This document shows positions 34,830 to 45,000 of a stretch of 64,000 bases of DNA, piece after piece. The notes below the pieces were generated by a model. It searched no databases and was not told where the DNA came from. It saw nothing but the letters and a program-made list of their open reading frames with translations. The position numbers and the translations under genes were made by a program. Source of the stretch: Tenacibaculum jejuense (GTDB taxonomy: Bacteria > Bacteroidota > Bacteroidia > Flavobacteriales > Flavobacteriaceae); the NCBI RefSeq assembly GCF_900198195.1, contig NZ_LT899436.1, positions 806,001 to 870,000 on the forward strand, in the 5' to 3' direction. Positions within the stretch are counted from its first letter, which is position 1; each line of letters begins with the position of its first letter.

Positions 34830-36659
34830 ATGAATTCGAAACGCAAAACTCAAATAGCATATCCAACAGTTTTATTGTTTTTAGGATTATCAGTTTCTTA
34901 CTTACTTTTATATTATTTATTCGATACTAGAATTATAAATGAAAGTTTAACGGTTATAATTGGTGCTTTTTTAGCTTACAGTATGTTTACTGTAGTTCAC
35001 GAAGCTAGTCATGGAAATATTTCAAGAGGAAATTCAAAATTCATCATTTTAGAAAAGTGTGTAGGTTGGATTTCTGCTAGTTTTCTTTTTTTTCCATTTA
35101 GCGCTTTTAAAATAATTCACCTGAAACATCATGCGCATACAAACGATTCAGAAGAAGATCCAGATGGTTATGTTAGAGGAAAAAATATGCTGACCATATT
35201 TTTTAAATGTTTGACTTTAATCGGACATTATTACGTAGTTTCTCTGGGAGTTGAGAGTAAGAAGAATGAAGCTATAAGAAAAACTAGAAACCAAACGTTA
35301 ATTTTTATTTCACTAATACCAATTATCACAATTGGAGTCTCTACATTTAATTTTTGGTATGAATTTATAATGGTATTCTTATTACCAGCTTTGGTTGCTG
35401 CGCCTATTTTAGGTTTTACTTTCGATTGGCTTCCTCATTATCCACATCATAATATGGATAAATATCATAACACAAGAATAGTAACTATTCCTGGTTTGGA
35501 ATTTTTATCATTTTTCCAGAGTTATCATTTAATACATCATTTGTATCCTCGAGTTCCTTTTTATTTATACAAGAAAAAATATCAATTAGTAGAGCAAGAG
35601 TTGAGAAATGAAAAATCTCCAATTGAAGGTTTTGGAGTGAACGAATTAAAAGTTTTGAATTCTAAGAATACGTATACAGATGTACTAGAAGGTAAAACAT
35701 GGAGATATTCTTTAGAAGTAGCTCAAGTTCGAAAATTAACTCACGATAGCGCAGAAATACAATTCAAAAATTTAGGAAACATTCCATATCAATTTAACGC
35801 AGGACAATATGTGGTCATTTCAATGTTAGTTGATGGAGAAAAAGTGAGCCGATGTTATTCGATTTGTTCCAATCCTAATTTAAGGGAACTAAAAATTGGA
35901 GTGAAACGTGTTTCCGGAGGAAAATTATCTAACAGGATATTAGATCATGTATCGGAAGGTAAATATGTGAATGTTGCGGGTCCTTTTGGAACTTTTAAAT
36001 TCAAAGATGAAATAGATGTAGAGCATCATGTCTTTATTGCTGGCGGAAGTGGAATAACACCAATTATTTCAATACTCCAAAAAATACTTCAAGATGGAAT
36101 AACTAATGTGAGTTTGATTTATGGATGCAAATCAGAAAAAGATATCATGTTCCATAAAGAATTAATTGATCTTCAAAATAAGTATCCAAATCAATTTTCA
36201 TTGAAATTGACTTATGATTTGTTAACCAATGCTTATCAAACTGAATTATTGAGTCATTTCGAAAAAGCAAATTATTATATCTGTGGACCAACTCCAATGA
36301 TGGAAGCTTCAAAAGAGGTTTTGTATAAAAAAGGAGTTACTTCTGATCATATCATTATTGAAGAATTCTCATATCAAGAAGCTAAACCTTTTGGGAATTC
36401 TTACAAGGTGTCAATAAATAACAAGCACTTTTCAGTTTACGAATCTGAAACAATTTTAGAAGGCGCAAAAAGAAATAAAGTTGCAATTCCTTATGCATGT
36501 AGTATGGGACAGTGTGGAACTTGTAAGTGTGAGTTAAAGAAAGGAAAAGTAGCTTGGAAAACGGAGGAACAATCTGTATTGTTAGAAAACGAAAAGAATG
36601 AAGGTTTTATACTAACATGTATGTGTAAACCTAAATCAGATATTAAACTCAACTCATAA
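34830..36659 (+). CDS. Membrane desaturase/hydroxylase fused to ferredoxin reductase and [2Fe-2S] ferredoxin
   Basis: A 609-aa three-part redox fusion. The N-terminal ~280 residues are a membrane fatty-acid desaturase/hydroxylase domain with di-iron histidine boxes HEASH (57-61), HLKHH (97-101) and HLIHH (233-237), plus an HYPHH motif. Next comes a ferredoxin-NADP reductase-type unit with the flavin motif RCYS (341-344) and a nucleotide-binding GGSGITPI segment. The C-terminus is a plant-type [2Fe-2S] ferredoxin with Cys at 557, 562, 565 and ~597. The enzyme thus carries its own electron chain from NAD(P)H to the di-iron site. Substrate is unknown; a lipid or isoprenoid is likely. It is the first gene of a four-gene operon and starts at the ATG just after the operator. 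Confidence 0.92.
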   Translation: MNSKRKTQIAYPTVLLFLGLSVSYLLLYYLFDTRIINESLTVIIGAFLAYSMFTVVHEASHGNISRGNSKFIILEKCVGWISASFLFFPFSAFKIIHLKHHAHTNDSEEDPDGYVRGKNMLTIFFKCLTLIGHYYVVSLGVESKKNEAIRKTRNQTLIFISLIPIITIGVSTFNFWYEFIMVFLLPALVAAPILGFTFDWLPHYPHHNMDKYHNTRIVTIPGLEFLSFFQSYHLIHHLYPRVPFYLYKKKYQLVEQELRNEKSPIEGFGVNELKVLNSKNTYTDVLEGKTWRYSLEVAQVRKLTHDSAEIQFKNLGNIPYQFNAGQYVVISMLVDGEKVSRCYSICSNPNLRELKIGVKRVSGGKLSNRILDHVSEGKYVNVAGPFGTFKFKDEIDVEHHVFIAGGSGITPIISILQKILQDGITNVSLIYGCKSEKDIMFHKELIDLQNKYPNQFSLKLTYDLLTNAYQTELLSHFEKANYYICGPTPMMEASKEVLYKKGVTSDHIIIEEFSYQEAKPFGNSYKVSINNKHFSVYESETILEGAKRNKVAIPYACSMGQCGTCKCELKKGKVAWKTEEQSVLLENEKNEGFILTCMCKPKSDIKLNS

Positions 36660-36662
36660 CAT

Positions 36663-38255
36663 ATGACGAAAGATAAATACGATTATGTAATCATTGGAAG
36701 TGGTTTTGGCGGTTCGGTGAGTGCCTTACGATTAGCTCAAAAAGGATATTCTGTTTTGGTAATCGAAAAAGGAAAATGGTTTAAGCCAAAAGATTTCCCG
36801 AAAACAAACTGGAATCTAAAAAAGTGGCTTTGGGAACCTCGTTTAAGATTGTTTGGTTTTTTTAAAATGACATACTTGAATCATGTGAGTATACTTTCTG
36901 GAGTTGGAGTTGGTGGAGGTTCTTTAACGTATGCTAATACGTTGCCTATTCCTAAAAAAGAGTTCTTTACCTCAGGAAGTTGGAATGGACTTAAAGATTG
37001 GGAAACAGAACTAGCTCCGCATTATAAAGAAGCGTATCGAATGTTAGGTGCTGAAGAGAATCCTTACTTCGGTGCAGCTGATCATTTAATCAAAGATTTG
37101 TCGAAAGATTTAGATAGAGAAAAACATTTCTCAACGACTAAAGTTGCAGTTCATTTTGGCAAACCTGGAGAAAAAGTAAAAGATCCATATTTTAATGGCG
37201 AAGGTCCAGATCGAGCCGCGTGTAATTATTGTGGAGCTTGTATGACAGGTTGTCGATTCAATGCTAAAAATACGTTGGATAAAAACTATCTCTATTTTGC
37301 TCAAAAGCTAGGCGTAGAAATTATAGCGGAACATGAAGTGTTAGATGTGTTGCCTAAAAATAATGTGAATGGAAAATCTGGATATGAAATTCATTTCAAA
37401 AAAAGTACATCGATATTTTCTAAAACAAAGAAAGTTGAAGCAAACGGAGTTGTATTTTCTGGAGGAGTTTTAGGGACAGTGCCTTTATTGTTAAAATTGA
37501 AACAAAAAAAATCATTACCCAATTTATCTGAAATGGTTGGTGGAAATATTAGAACAAATAATGAGTCGTTACTATTACTAACATCAACAGAGAAGAAATC
37601 AAAAGATTATTCAAAAGGAATAGCAATAGGTTCGATCCTACATATCGATAAAAATAGTCATCTTGAACCTGTTCGTTATGGCAAAGGTTCTGGGTTTTTT
37701 AGAACACTAACAATTCCTTCAGTGCAACATAAATATGCAATAGTTCGAATTTTAGGAGTTTTTGGTGTGTTGTTTAAATCACCGGTTCAATTATTTCAAA
37801 CAATATTTACAAAAGCCTATAGCAAACGAACAACAGTATTACTTTTTATGCAAACTTTAGATAGCACATTACGGTTAAAGTTAGGAAAAGTAACACAGTT
37901 GAAAACTGAAAAAGAATCTAACGAAGCACCAAGTGGTTTTATTCCTGAAGCATCTAAACTGGCAAAAATATTAGGTCAGAAAGTAAAAGCGATTCCATTT
38001 TCGAATTTTGCTGATGTATTATTAGGAACTCCAACTACAGCTCATATTTTGGGTGGAGCTGTAATGGGAGAAACTAAAGAAGAAGGAGTTATTGATAAAA
38101 ACAATAAAGTCTTTGGTTACGAGAATATGTTTGTATGTGATGGATCGATGATTTCTGCAAATCCTGGAGTAAATCCTTCGTTGTCGATTACAGCTATTTC
38201 AGAATTAGCTATGTCTAAAATTCCAAATAAAATTGAAACTCAACCAACAAAATAA
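36663..38255 (+). CDS. GMC-family FAD oxidoreductase (cholesterol-oxidase-like)
   Basis: A 530-aa FAD-dependent alcohol oxidase or dehydrogenase of the glucose-methanol-choline family. The N-terminal Rossmann motif GSGFGGSVSALRLAQKGYSVLVIEKG binds FAD. A GVGVGGGSLTYANT segment and the C-terminal NPGVNPSLSITAISE motif carry the family's active-site region. A YCGACMTGCRFNAKN segment (four Cys within 12 residues) is typical of the cholesterol-oxidase-like branch. It lies 3 nt after the desaturase fusion and 6 nt before the flavin oxidoreductase, so all act on the same pathway. A hydroxylated lipid or sterol-like substrate is plausible but unproven. Confidence 0.88.
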   Translation: MTKDKYDYVIIGSGFGGSVSALRLAQKGYSVLVIEKGKWFKPKDFPKTNWNLKKWLWEPRLRLFGFFKMTYLNHVSILSGVGVGGGSLTYANTLPIPKKEFFTSGSWNGLKDWETELAPHYKEAYRMLGAEENPYFGAADHLIKDLSKDLDREKHFSTTKVAVHFGKPGEKVKDPYFNGEGPDRAACNYCGACMTGCRFNAKNTLDKNYLYFAQKLGVEIIAEHEVLDVLPKNNVNGKSGYEIHFKKSTSIFSKTKKVEANGVVFSGGVLGTVPLLLKLKQKKSLPNLSEMVGGNIRTNNESLLLLTSTEKKSKDYSKGIAIGSILHIDKNSHLEPVRYGKGSGFFRTLTIPSVQHKYAIVRILGVFGVLFKSPVQLFQTIFTKAYSKRTTVLLFMQTLDSTLRLKLGKVTQLKTEKESNEAPSGFIPEASKLAKILGQKVKAIPFSNFADVLLGTPTTAHILGGAVMGETKEEGVIDKNNKVFGYENMFVCDGSMISANPGVNPSLSITAISELAMSKIPNKIETQPTK

Positions 38256-38261
38256 ATAGTA

Positions 38262-39470
38262 TTGAAACCAAAACCGATTTTAGAAGAATTTGAACTTCCT
38301 TGTGGAGTTATAATTAAAAACAGAATTGCAAAAGCAGCAATGACCGAGCGTTTAGCAAATAAGAAACAACACGCTACTAAAGCGATTGCTGATTTATATC
38401 AACATTGGTCTTCTAATGGAGCAGGATTATTAATTTCAGGAAATATTTTGGTAGATAAACGTTACAAAGAAGCTTCAGCAAATATTGTTTTAGAAGATGA
38501 AAGTGGTATTGCAGCTTTACAAGAAGTAACAAAAATAGCAACGCAAAATAATACACAGTTTTGGGCTCAAATTAATCATGCAGGTCGTCAATCGTCTATC
38601 TTTTCAACTTTTAAACCGATAGCTCCATCTGCGATTCAGCTTAAAAAATTAATGCTGTTTGCTAAACCTAAAGCAATGTCTTTAGATGAAATTAAAGACG
38701 TTGAAAACCGTTTTGTAAACACTGCTGTTTTAGCAAAAAAAGCAGGTTTTACAGGAGTACAAATTCATGCTGCTCATGGATATTTATTGAGTCAGTTTTT
38801 ATCTCCAAAAACAAATAAAAGACAAGACGATTATGGTGGTCATATTGAAAACAGAGCCAGATTACTTTTCGACATAGTTAAACGAGTTCGTCAAATTTTA
38901 GGAGCTGATTTTCCCATATCAGTTAAATTGAATAGCGCCGATTTTCAACGAGGTGGATTTAACGAAGAAGACGCAATGTTTGTAATTAAAAAGTTAGAGC
39001 ATTTAAAGATTGATTTACTTGAAATATCTGGCGGAACTTATGAAAATATTGTCTTTCTAACAGAACGATACGAACGTGAATCTACTCGAAAAAGAGAAGC
39101 GTATTTTCTTGATTTTGCAAAAAAGATCAAATCAGAAACAACACTACCAATAATGGTTACAGGCGGATTTCGATCTCAAAAGTTCTGTAATGATGTTTTA
39201 GCGAATAAAGAATTAGAAATGATCGGGTTTGCACGTCCGTTTATCACAGATCTAAACTTTCCAAAGGCATTTCTAGAGGATGAAAACTATAGAGTAAGTG
39301 ATGCTACTTTTGAGTTTAAAATTAAGAAGATGAAAGATTTTGCTGAAGCTGGTTTTTATGATTATCAAATACATCAATTAGCGAAAGGAAAATCATTAAA
39401 GCCAAACTATAATCCATATCTTGCCGTACTAAGATTAACTAAGAATGAAATGGTAAAAGGTTGGTTTTAA
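38262..39470 (+). CDS. NADH:flavin oxidoreductase (old yellow enzyme family)
   Basis: A 402-aa FMN-dependent enzyme of the old yellow enzyme / 2,4-dienoyl-CoA reductase N-terminal family. The start codon is TTG (38262), fixed by the 6-nt spacing and the normal OYE start (PILEEFELPCGVIIKNRIAKAAMTE). Family motifs are QINHAGRQ, GVQIHAAHGYLLSQFLSP with the catalytic His pair, and DDYGGHIENRARLLFDIV. It reduces activated C=C bonds, probably in an unsaturated product of the neighbouring desaturase/oxidase. It is 3 nt before the TetR gene. No iron-sulfur domain is attached, so it is the short form. Confidence 0.9.
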   Translation: MKPKPILEEFELPCGVIIKNRIAKAAMTERLANKKQHATKAIADLYQHWSSNGAGLLISGNILVDKRYKEASANIVLEDESGIAALQEVTKIATQNNTQFWAQINHAGRQSSIFSTFKPIAPSAIQLKKLMLFAKPKAMSLDEIKDVENRFVNTAVLAKKAGFTGVQIHAAHGYLLSQFLSPKTNKRQDDYGGHIENRARLLFDIVKRVRQILGADFPISVKLNSADFQRGGFNEEDAMFVIKKLEHLKIDLLEISGGTYENIVFLTERYERESTRKREAYFLDFAKKIKSETTLPIMVTGGFRSQKFCNDVLANKELEMIGFARPFITDLNFPKAFLEDENYRVSDATFEFKIKKMKDFAEAGFYDYQIHQLAKGKSLKPNYNPYLAVLRLTKNEMVKGWF

Positions 39471-39473
39471 GTT

Positions 39474-40073
39474 ATGGGTAGAAAAGCAATAGATAGAGAA
39501 AGAAAACAGTTGTCGAAAAAAGCAGAAGTTTGGGTAAAAGAGCTGTTTTACAAAGTGCAATATGAAAAACTTAATAAATTAACTTTAGATGATTTAGCAG
39601 CTCTTATTCAAAAAAGTAAAAGTACAATTTATACCTATTTTAAGACTAAAGAAGAGATATATCAAACTATGGTAGCTATGATTTTGAATGATATTCAAGA
39701 AGTAGTTTTTGATGAGTTACCTAATGAAGCAGATTTAGTCGTTTTATATGAATCCATTCTGTTAAAAATAAGCGATGCAGTAGAAGGTATTTCAATTCAT
39801 TTTTTAGATGAAATTCAAACTAATTTCCCGCAAATTTGGACTGAAATTAAAAGTATTACCGATAAAGTTTTAATTACTTTTTCTTTAATTTATGAGGAAG
39901 GAATGAAAACAGGTGTTTTTACGAATTTTAATATCACTTTTTTGTTAGCCATGGATAACGCTTTTATTATGAATATAATGACAGATCATGAGCGTTTTAA
40001 AGATGAAAATTTAAGTTTAAAAGATATTGTTTCTCAATATTTACAGTTGAGAATTAAAGCTTTAACAAAATAA
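39474..40073 (+). CDS. TetR/AcrR family transcriptional regulator
   Basis: A 199-aa TetR regulator. The N-terminal helix-turn-helix is visible as KLTLDDLAALIQKSKSTIYTYFKTKEEIYQTMV. The C-terminal ~140 residues are all-helical and should bind a small ligand. It is the last gene of the desaturase operon, 3 nt after the flavin oxidoreductase. The operon promoter carries a perfect inverted repeat overlapping the -7 box, so it probably represses its own operon and is released by a lipid-like substrate or product. It is followed by a strong bidirectional terminator. Confidence 0.92.
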   Translation: MGRKAIDRERKQLSKKAEVWVKELFYKVQYEKLNKLTLDDLAALIQKSKSTIYTYFKTKEEIYQTMVAMILNDIQEVVFDELPNEADLVVLYESILLKISDAVEGISIHFLDEIQTNFPQIWTEIKSITDKVLITFSLIYEEGMKTGVFTNFNITFLLAMDNAFIMNIMTDHERFKDENLSLKDIVSQYLQLRIKALTK

Positions 40074-40107
40074 AAAAAGGATCAAACACCGTTTGATCCT
40101 TTTTTAT
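40072..40107. terminator. Bidirectional terminator
   Basis: AAAAGGATCAAAC pairs with GTTTGATCCTTTT around a 3-nt loop (ACC), with A and T runs at the ends. It separates the convergent TetR gene and SPOR gene. Confidence 0.9.
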
Positions 40108-40121
40108 TATAATCGAAGTTT

Positions 40122-40484
40122 TTAATAAGGGATAACAATGGCTCCTGAAAACTTTTCTTTAATTTTATTCAAAGCACGATCAGCTTCTAATTTGGTGTTA
40201 AAACGACCAACTTTTACTTTCCATTCTGGTAATTCGTAACTCATCTTCGGTTTACCAAATTCAGAAAACTTCATCATAAAGTTGTGTTTTATATTTTTAG
40301 CTCTTTGTTCACTACCGTTATACAACTGAATTCTATAACCACTACCGTGCTTTTTGTTATATTTTCTCTTTTTGGCTAACAGTGAATTAATACTTTGGTC
40401 ATTAGTGTAATTAGATTGTGAATTTCCAATGTAAAGACCTAATGTTAAAAACATTACAAAAGCAAAAATTTTTCCGTTTATCAT
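40122..40484 (-). CDS. SPOR-domain exported protein
   Basis: A 120-aa protein with a signal peptide (MINGKIFAFVMFLTLGLYIGNSQS) and a C-terminal SPOR domain (GYRIQLYNGSEQRAKNI ... WKVKVGRFNTKLEADRALNKIKEKF). SPOR domains bind denuded septal peptidoglycan, so a role at the cell wall during division is expected. I chose the ATG at 40484: a longer reading to 40538 would start upstream of the promoter's -7 box at 40504-40511, and the shorter form begins right at the signal peptide. It is a single gene on the minus strand. Confidence 0.85.
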   Translation of the reverse strand: MINGKIFAFVMFLTLGLYIGNSQSNYTNDQSINSLLAKKRKYNKKHGSGYRIQLYNGSEQRAKNIKHNFMMKFSEFGKPKMSYELPEWKVKVGRFNTKLEADRALNKIKEKFSGAIVIPY

Positions 40485-40503
40485 ATTCTGTTTATAGTTT
40501 TTA

Positions 40504-40511
40504 CAAAAGTA
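40504..40511 (-). promoter_or_regulatory. -7 box of the SPOR gene
   Basis: Read on the minus strand, this is TACTTTTG, a match to TAnnTTTG, 19 bases before the ATG at 40484. A TTG (40538-40536) lies 24 nt further upstream. Confidence 0.6.
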
Positions 40512-40611
40512 ACGACTTGTGATCGAATAGATTGTCAAAATTATTTATTTAGAATCGATATAAATTACCAATTAGGAATCTCTTAACATTTCACATTTTA
40601 TAGATATGTAG

Positions 40612-40619
40612 TAATTTTG
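40612..40619 (+). promoter_or_regulatory. -7 box of the alternative complex III operon
   Basis: TAATTTTG fits TAnnTTTG and lies ~75 bases before the actA ATG, which implies a leader of about 65 nt. No clear -33 TTG is seen. Confidence 0.5.
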
Positions 40620-40692
40620 TCGGAGTTTAAACACATGGTAGTTTTTACGTCAAGTGTAAACGTTATACAAATAGATACGAAATTTTTATAGT

Positions 40693-41994
40693 ATGAAAAG
40701 TGTGAATTATCACAGTAAACTTAGTCGAGTACTTCTTAACAGCCTTACTTTCTTATTCGTTTTTTTAGTAAGCTTTTCTATAAATGCTCAAGATGTCGAT
40801 ATGGATCGACAAAAAGCAGGTAGAAAGTTATTTAATGCAAATTGTGCTTCTTGTCACAAGTTAAATAAAAAATCAACTGGTCCTGCTTTAGCTGGAGTTG
40901 AGAGTAGAAGAGAGAATGCATGGTTGAAGAAATGGATCCGTAACAATGCTGCTTTAAGAGCTTCTGGAGATGCTGATGCAATTGCTCTTTATGAAGAGTG
41001 GGGACAGGCAAATATGACAGCTTTTCCTCAGTTAACAGATGAGCAAATTGATAATATTTTATATTATACTACTGTTGGTGAAATAAAACCTACGGGTAGT
41101 CCTGGTGGAACTGATGATGTTCCAGTGCCAACTCAAGCATCATCTCCGACATGGGTGTTGTGGATTTTAGCAGCGGCTATCATTGTTGCTTTTTTAATTA
41201 TAGCGAGTTTACTTAAAACGGTTAGTGAATTAAAAGGTGCGCCTAAAACTCCTGGTTTAATGGGGCAAGCTGCAGAATTGTGGGAAGGAGTTAAGAAAAA
41301 TACATTTTTACATGTGTTGTTTGTAATCTTTGGAGCGCTAATAGCTGCTTACGTAGGTTTCGGAACTTTATTTAAAGTTGGTGTTGACCAAGGTTATCAA
41401 CCAGTGCAACCAATTTTATTTTCACACAAAATTCACGCAGGAGACAATAAAATAGAATGTCAATATTGTCACTCTGCTGCAAAGCATAGTAAGCACTCTG
41501 GTATTCCTTCTTTAAATATCTGTATGAACTGTCACAAAAATATTGCTGAAGTTGCAGAAGGAACAAAAGTAGTATTAGAAGATGGTGGTAGAGTTGTAGG
41601 TAAAGCAGAATTAGATAAAGAGATCGCAAAAATCTATGAACACGTAGGTTGGGATCCTGAAAAATTAGAATATACTGGTGAAGAAAAGCCTATCGATTGG
41701 GTTAGAATTCATAACTTACCAGACTTTGCATATTTTAATCACTCACAACACGTAACAGTTGCAGGTGTTAAATGTCAAAAATGTCACGGTCCAGTAGAAG
41801 AAATGGAAGAGCTATATCAACACTCTCCATTAACTATGGGATGGTGTATCGATTGTCACAAGGAAACTAATGTGAACTTGAAGGGTAATGAATACTATGC
41901 TAAAATCCACGCGGAATTAGCTAAGAAGTATGGGGTAGATAAAGTTACTATCGCTCAGCTAGGTGGTAAAGAATGTGGTAAGTGTCATTACTAA
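40693..41994 (+). CDS. actA: Alternative complex III subunit A, hexaheme cytochrome c
   Basis: A 433-aa multiheme cytochrome of the quinol:cytochrome c oxidoreductase called alternative complex III. A signal peptide (ending NAQ) is followed by a monoheme cytochrome c domain (CASCH). Two membrane segments come next (~150-175 and ~205-228), then the pentaheme ActA domain with CQYCH, CMNCH, CQKCH, CIDCH and CGKCH, six CxxCH sites in all. In many bacteria ActA has only the five-heme part, so the N-terminal domain is a fusion seen in this phylum. It opens the actABCDEF-coxBA operon and faces the periplasm. Confidence 0.93.
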   Translation: MKSVNYHSKLSRVLLNSLTFLFVFLVSFSINAQDVDMDRQKAGRKLFNANCASCHKLNKKSTGPALAGVESRRENAWLKKWIRNNAALRASGDADAIALYEEWGQANMTAFPQLTDEQIDNILYYTTVGEIKPTGSPGGTDDVPVPTQASSPTWVLWILAAAIIVAFLIIASLLKTVSELKGAPKTPGLMGQAAELWEGVKKNTFLHVLFVIFGALIAAYVGFGTLFKVGVDQGYQPVQPILFSHKIHAGDNKIECQYCHSAAKHSKHSGIPSLNICMNCHKNIAEVAEGTKVVLEDGGRVVGKAELDKEIAKIYEHVGWDPEKLEYTGEEKPIDWVRIHNLPDFAYFNHSQHVTVAGVKCQKCHGPVEEMEELYQHSPLTMGWCIDCHKETNVNLKGNEYYAKIHAELAKKYGVDKVTIAQLGGKECGKCHY

Positions 41995-42063
41995 AAAATA
42001 ATTAATTAAGAATTCTATAATTGAGAGTGTAAAAGCTTTCAATCATTCAATAAAAACAAATAA

Positions 42064-45000
42064 ATGGCTTCAAACAAAAAATACTGGCAAAGTGTTGAAG
42101 AACTAAAAGATAGTTCAGTTGTTGAAACGTTACGTGGTAAAGAGTTTGTTCAAGAGCTTCCTACAGACGAGTTTTTAGGAGATCAAGAAACTCTTGAAAA
42201 TTCATCAACTTCTCGTAGAGATTTCTTGAAATATGTAGGTTTCACAACAGCAGCAGCTTCTTTAGCAGCATGTGAAGGTCCAGTTAGACAATCGATTCCT
42301 TATGTAATTCAACCTAACGACATTATTGTTGGTGTAGCAGATTGGTATGCGACAACGATTTCAGATGGTTTCGATTTTGCCAACGTATTAGTTAAAACTC
42401 GTGAAGGTCGTCCTATACAAATCATGCCTAACAAAGAGGTAGGAGGAACTACTACAGCGAGAGTTCAAGCATCTGTATTATCTTTATATGATGAGAAATT
42501 AAGAGTTAAAGCACCAAGAAAAGGTGAAACTCAAATTTCTTGGGCAGACGCAGACAAAGAAATTATAGCTAAGTTAGAAAGTTTAAAAGCTTCTAACGGA
42601 TTAGTATATTTAATGACAGGAACTTTAGCGAGTCCTTCAACTGAAAAAGTTATTTCGGATTTTATCGCTAAATATCCTAATGTAAAACACGTAGTGTATG
42701 ATGCAGTTTCAGAAAGTGCAACTGCAGATGCTTTTGAAGCAATGTACGGTAAACGTGCTTTACCAAATTACGATTTAAGTAAGGCAGAAGTTATTGCTTC
42801 TTTTGGTGCAGATTTCTTAGGAGATTGGCAAGGTGGATATGAGAAATCATACATAGAAGGAAGAAATGTAGATTCAGGTAAGATGTCTTACCACGTGCAG
42901 ATTGAAGCAAATATGTCTTTAGCTGGTGCAAATGCAGATAAGCGATTAGTTGCTAAACCATCTGCACAAATGCATGCTTTAGTAACTTTATACAATGCAA
43001 TTACAGGTGCTAGCTTGCCAACACAAGCAACACCAATTGATGCTCAAGTTAAAAAGTTAGCTAAAGATTTAAAGAAAGCAGGAAAAAAGGCTGTGGTTCT
43101 TGCTGGTATCAATGATGTAAATGCACAGACTATTGCTTTAGCTATTAATAAAGCTTTAGGAAGTATAGTTATCGATACAGAAAATGTAAACTTATTACGT
43201 CAAGGTAGCGATGCAAAAGTTGCTGCATTAGTACAAGATATTACTTCAGGTAAGGCTAAAGGTTTAATTACTTATAATGTAAATCCAGCTTATTCAATTG
43301 CTGGTTTCGGAGATGCGGTTAAAAAATTAGGTTTCTCTGTTGCGTTATCTACTCAAAATGATGAAACTGCTGTAACTACCCAATATACATTACCAGCTCC
43401 ACATAATTTAGAGAGTTGGGGTGATGTAATGGCTACTGAAGGTAAATATAGTTTAATGCAACCAACAATTGCTCCTATATTTAGCTCACGTCAAGTACAA
43501 GATGTATTATTAAAGTGGTCTGGAGCAACTAAAAATTATTACGATACATTAAAAGAGTTCTGGAGTACAAATATACTTAATGGAGCTTCTTGGAATCAAG
43601 CATTACACGATGGTATTTTTATTGCCCCATCACCAGTTGCTGAAGCTGTAGTAGCTAATGAAGAAGTTACAACAGAAGAAGGAGATGAGGAAACTAAAGG
43701 ATTGTCCGTTGCTGAAGCTGCTAGAACTATAGCTAAAGTAAAAGGATCAGAATTCGAGTTAAATTTATATACATCTGTTGCTTTAGGAGACGGTAATCAA
43801 GCAAACAACCCTTGGTTACAAGAATTTCCAGATCCAATCACACGTGCATCTTGGGATAACTATTTAACAGTTTCTCCAGCAGATGCAAAAACATTAGGTT
43901 TTGAAAATCCTGTTAAAGATAATGGTGCTATTGATGGTAACTTTGCTGAAATTACTTTAGGAGGTCAAACATTAAAAGTTCCGGTAATCATTCAACCAGG
44001 CCAAGCGCAGGGTTCTGTTGGTTTAGCTTTAGGTTATGGTAGAACTCAAAACTTAAAAGAAGAAATGCAAGTTGGGGTAAATGCTTACCCATTATATAAA
44101 GATAGAAATAACGTTCAGTTAGGTGTAGCAATTAAGAATTTAGGAGGATGGCATAAGTTTGCTTGCTTACAGGTTCAAAATACTTTAGCTGGTCGTCATG
44201 ATATTTTAAGAGAAGCATCTTTAAAGGATGTTAATGACAGGTCTCTAGATCCAAAACATACTTGGAATAAGCCTTTCATGGTGTCTTATGATCACCAAGA
44301 GATAGAAGGTAGTGCTAGAAAAGTTGACTTATGGGATGAGCATGATAGAAGTTTAGGTCATCACTTTAACTTATCTATCGACTTATCTTCATGTACAGGT
44401 TGTGGAGCTTGTGTTGTTGCTTGTCATGCAGAAAATAACGTTCCAGTTGTAGGTAAAGATGAAGTACGTGTAGGTAGAGATATGCACTGGTTACGTATTG
44501 ATCGTTATTACTCTTCTAAGGTACAAAATGATGCTACTATTGATGAATTCAAAGCAGAATTCAAAGCTAAATTAGTAGAAAAATATACAGCACTTGGAAA
44601 TAATGCAGATGAAGCAAAAAAGAATGCAGAAACTGAATTCCATAAATTTGCAGATCAAGAGCTAGAAAGAAGATATGCTACAGAGGTATTAGGATTAAGT
44701 AAAGGTGATTTATTTGATGCTTTAGAGAATCCAGCTGATAATCCACAGGTTACTTTCCAACCAATGATGTGTCAGCACTGTAATCACGCACCTTGTGAAA
44801 CAGTTTGTCCTGTTGCGGCAACTTCACACGGTCGCCAAGGTCAAAACCAAATGGCTTACAATCGTTGTGTAGGAACACGTTATTGTGCAAATAACTGTCC
44901 TTACCGTGTACGTCGTTTCAACTGGTTTAACTATGCAGATAATCAAGAATTCGACTTCAACATGAATAATGGTTACGGTAAAATGGTGTTAAATCCAGAT

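Noticed and set aside
40485..40538. Longer start for the SPOR protein
   Set aside because: It begins upstream of the -7 box and would bury the signal peptide.
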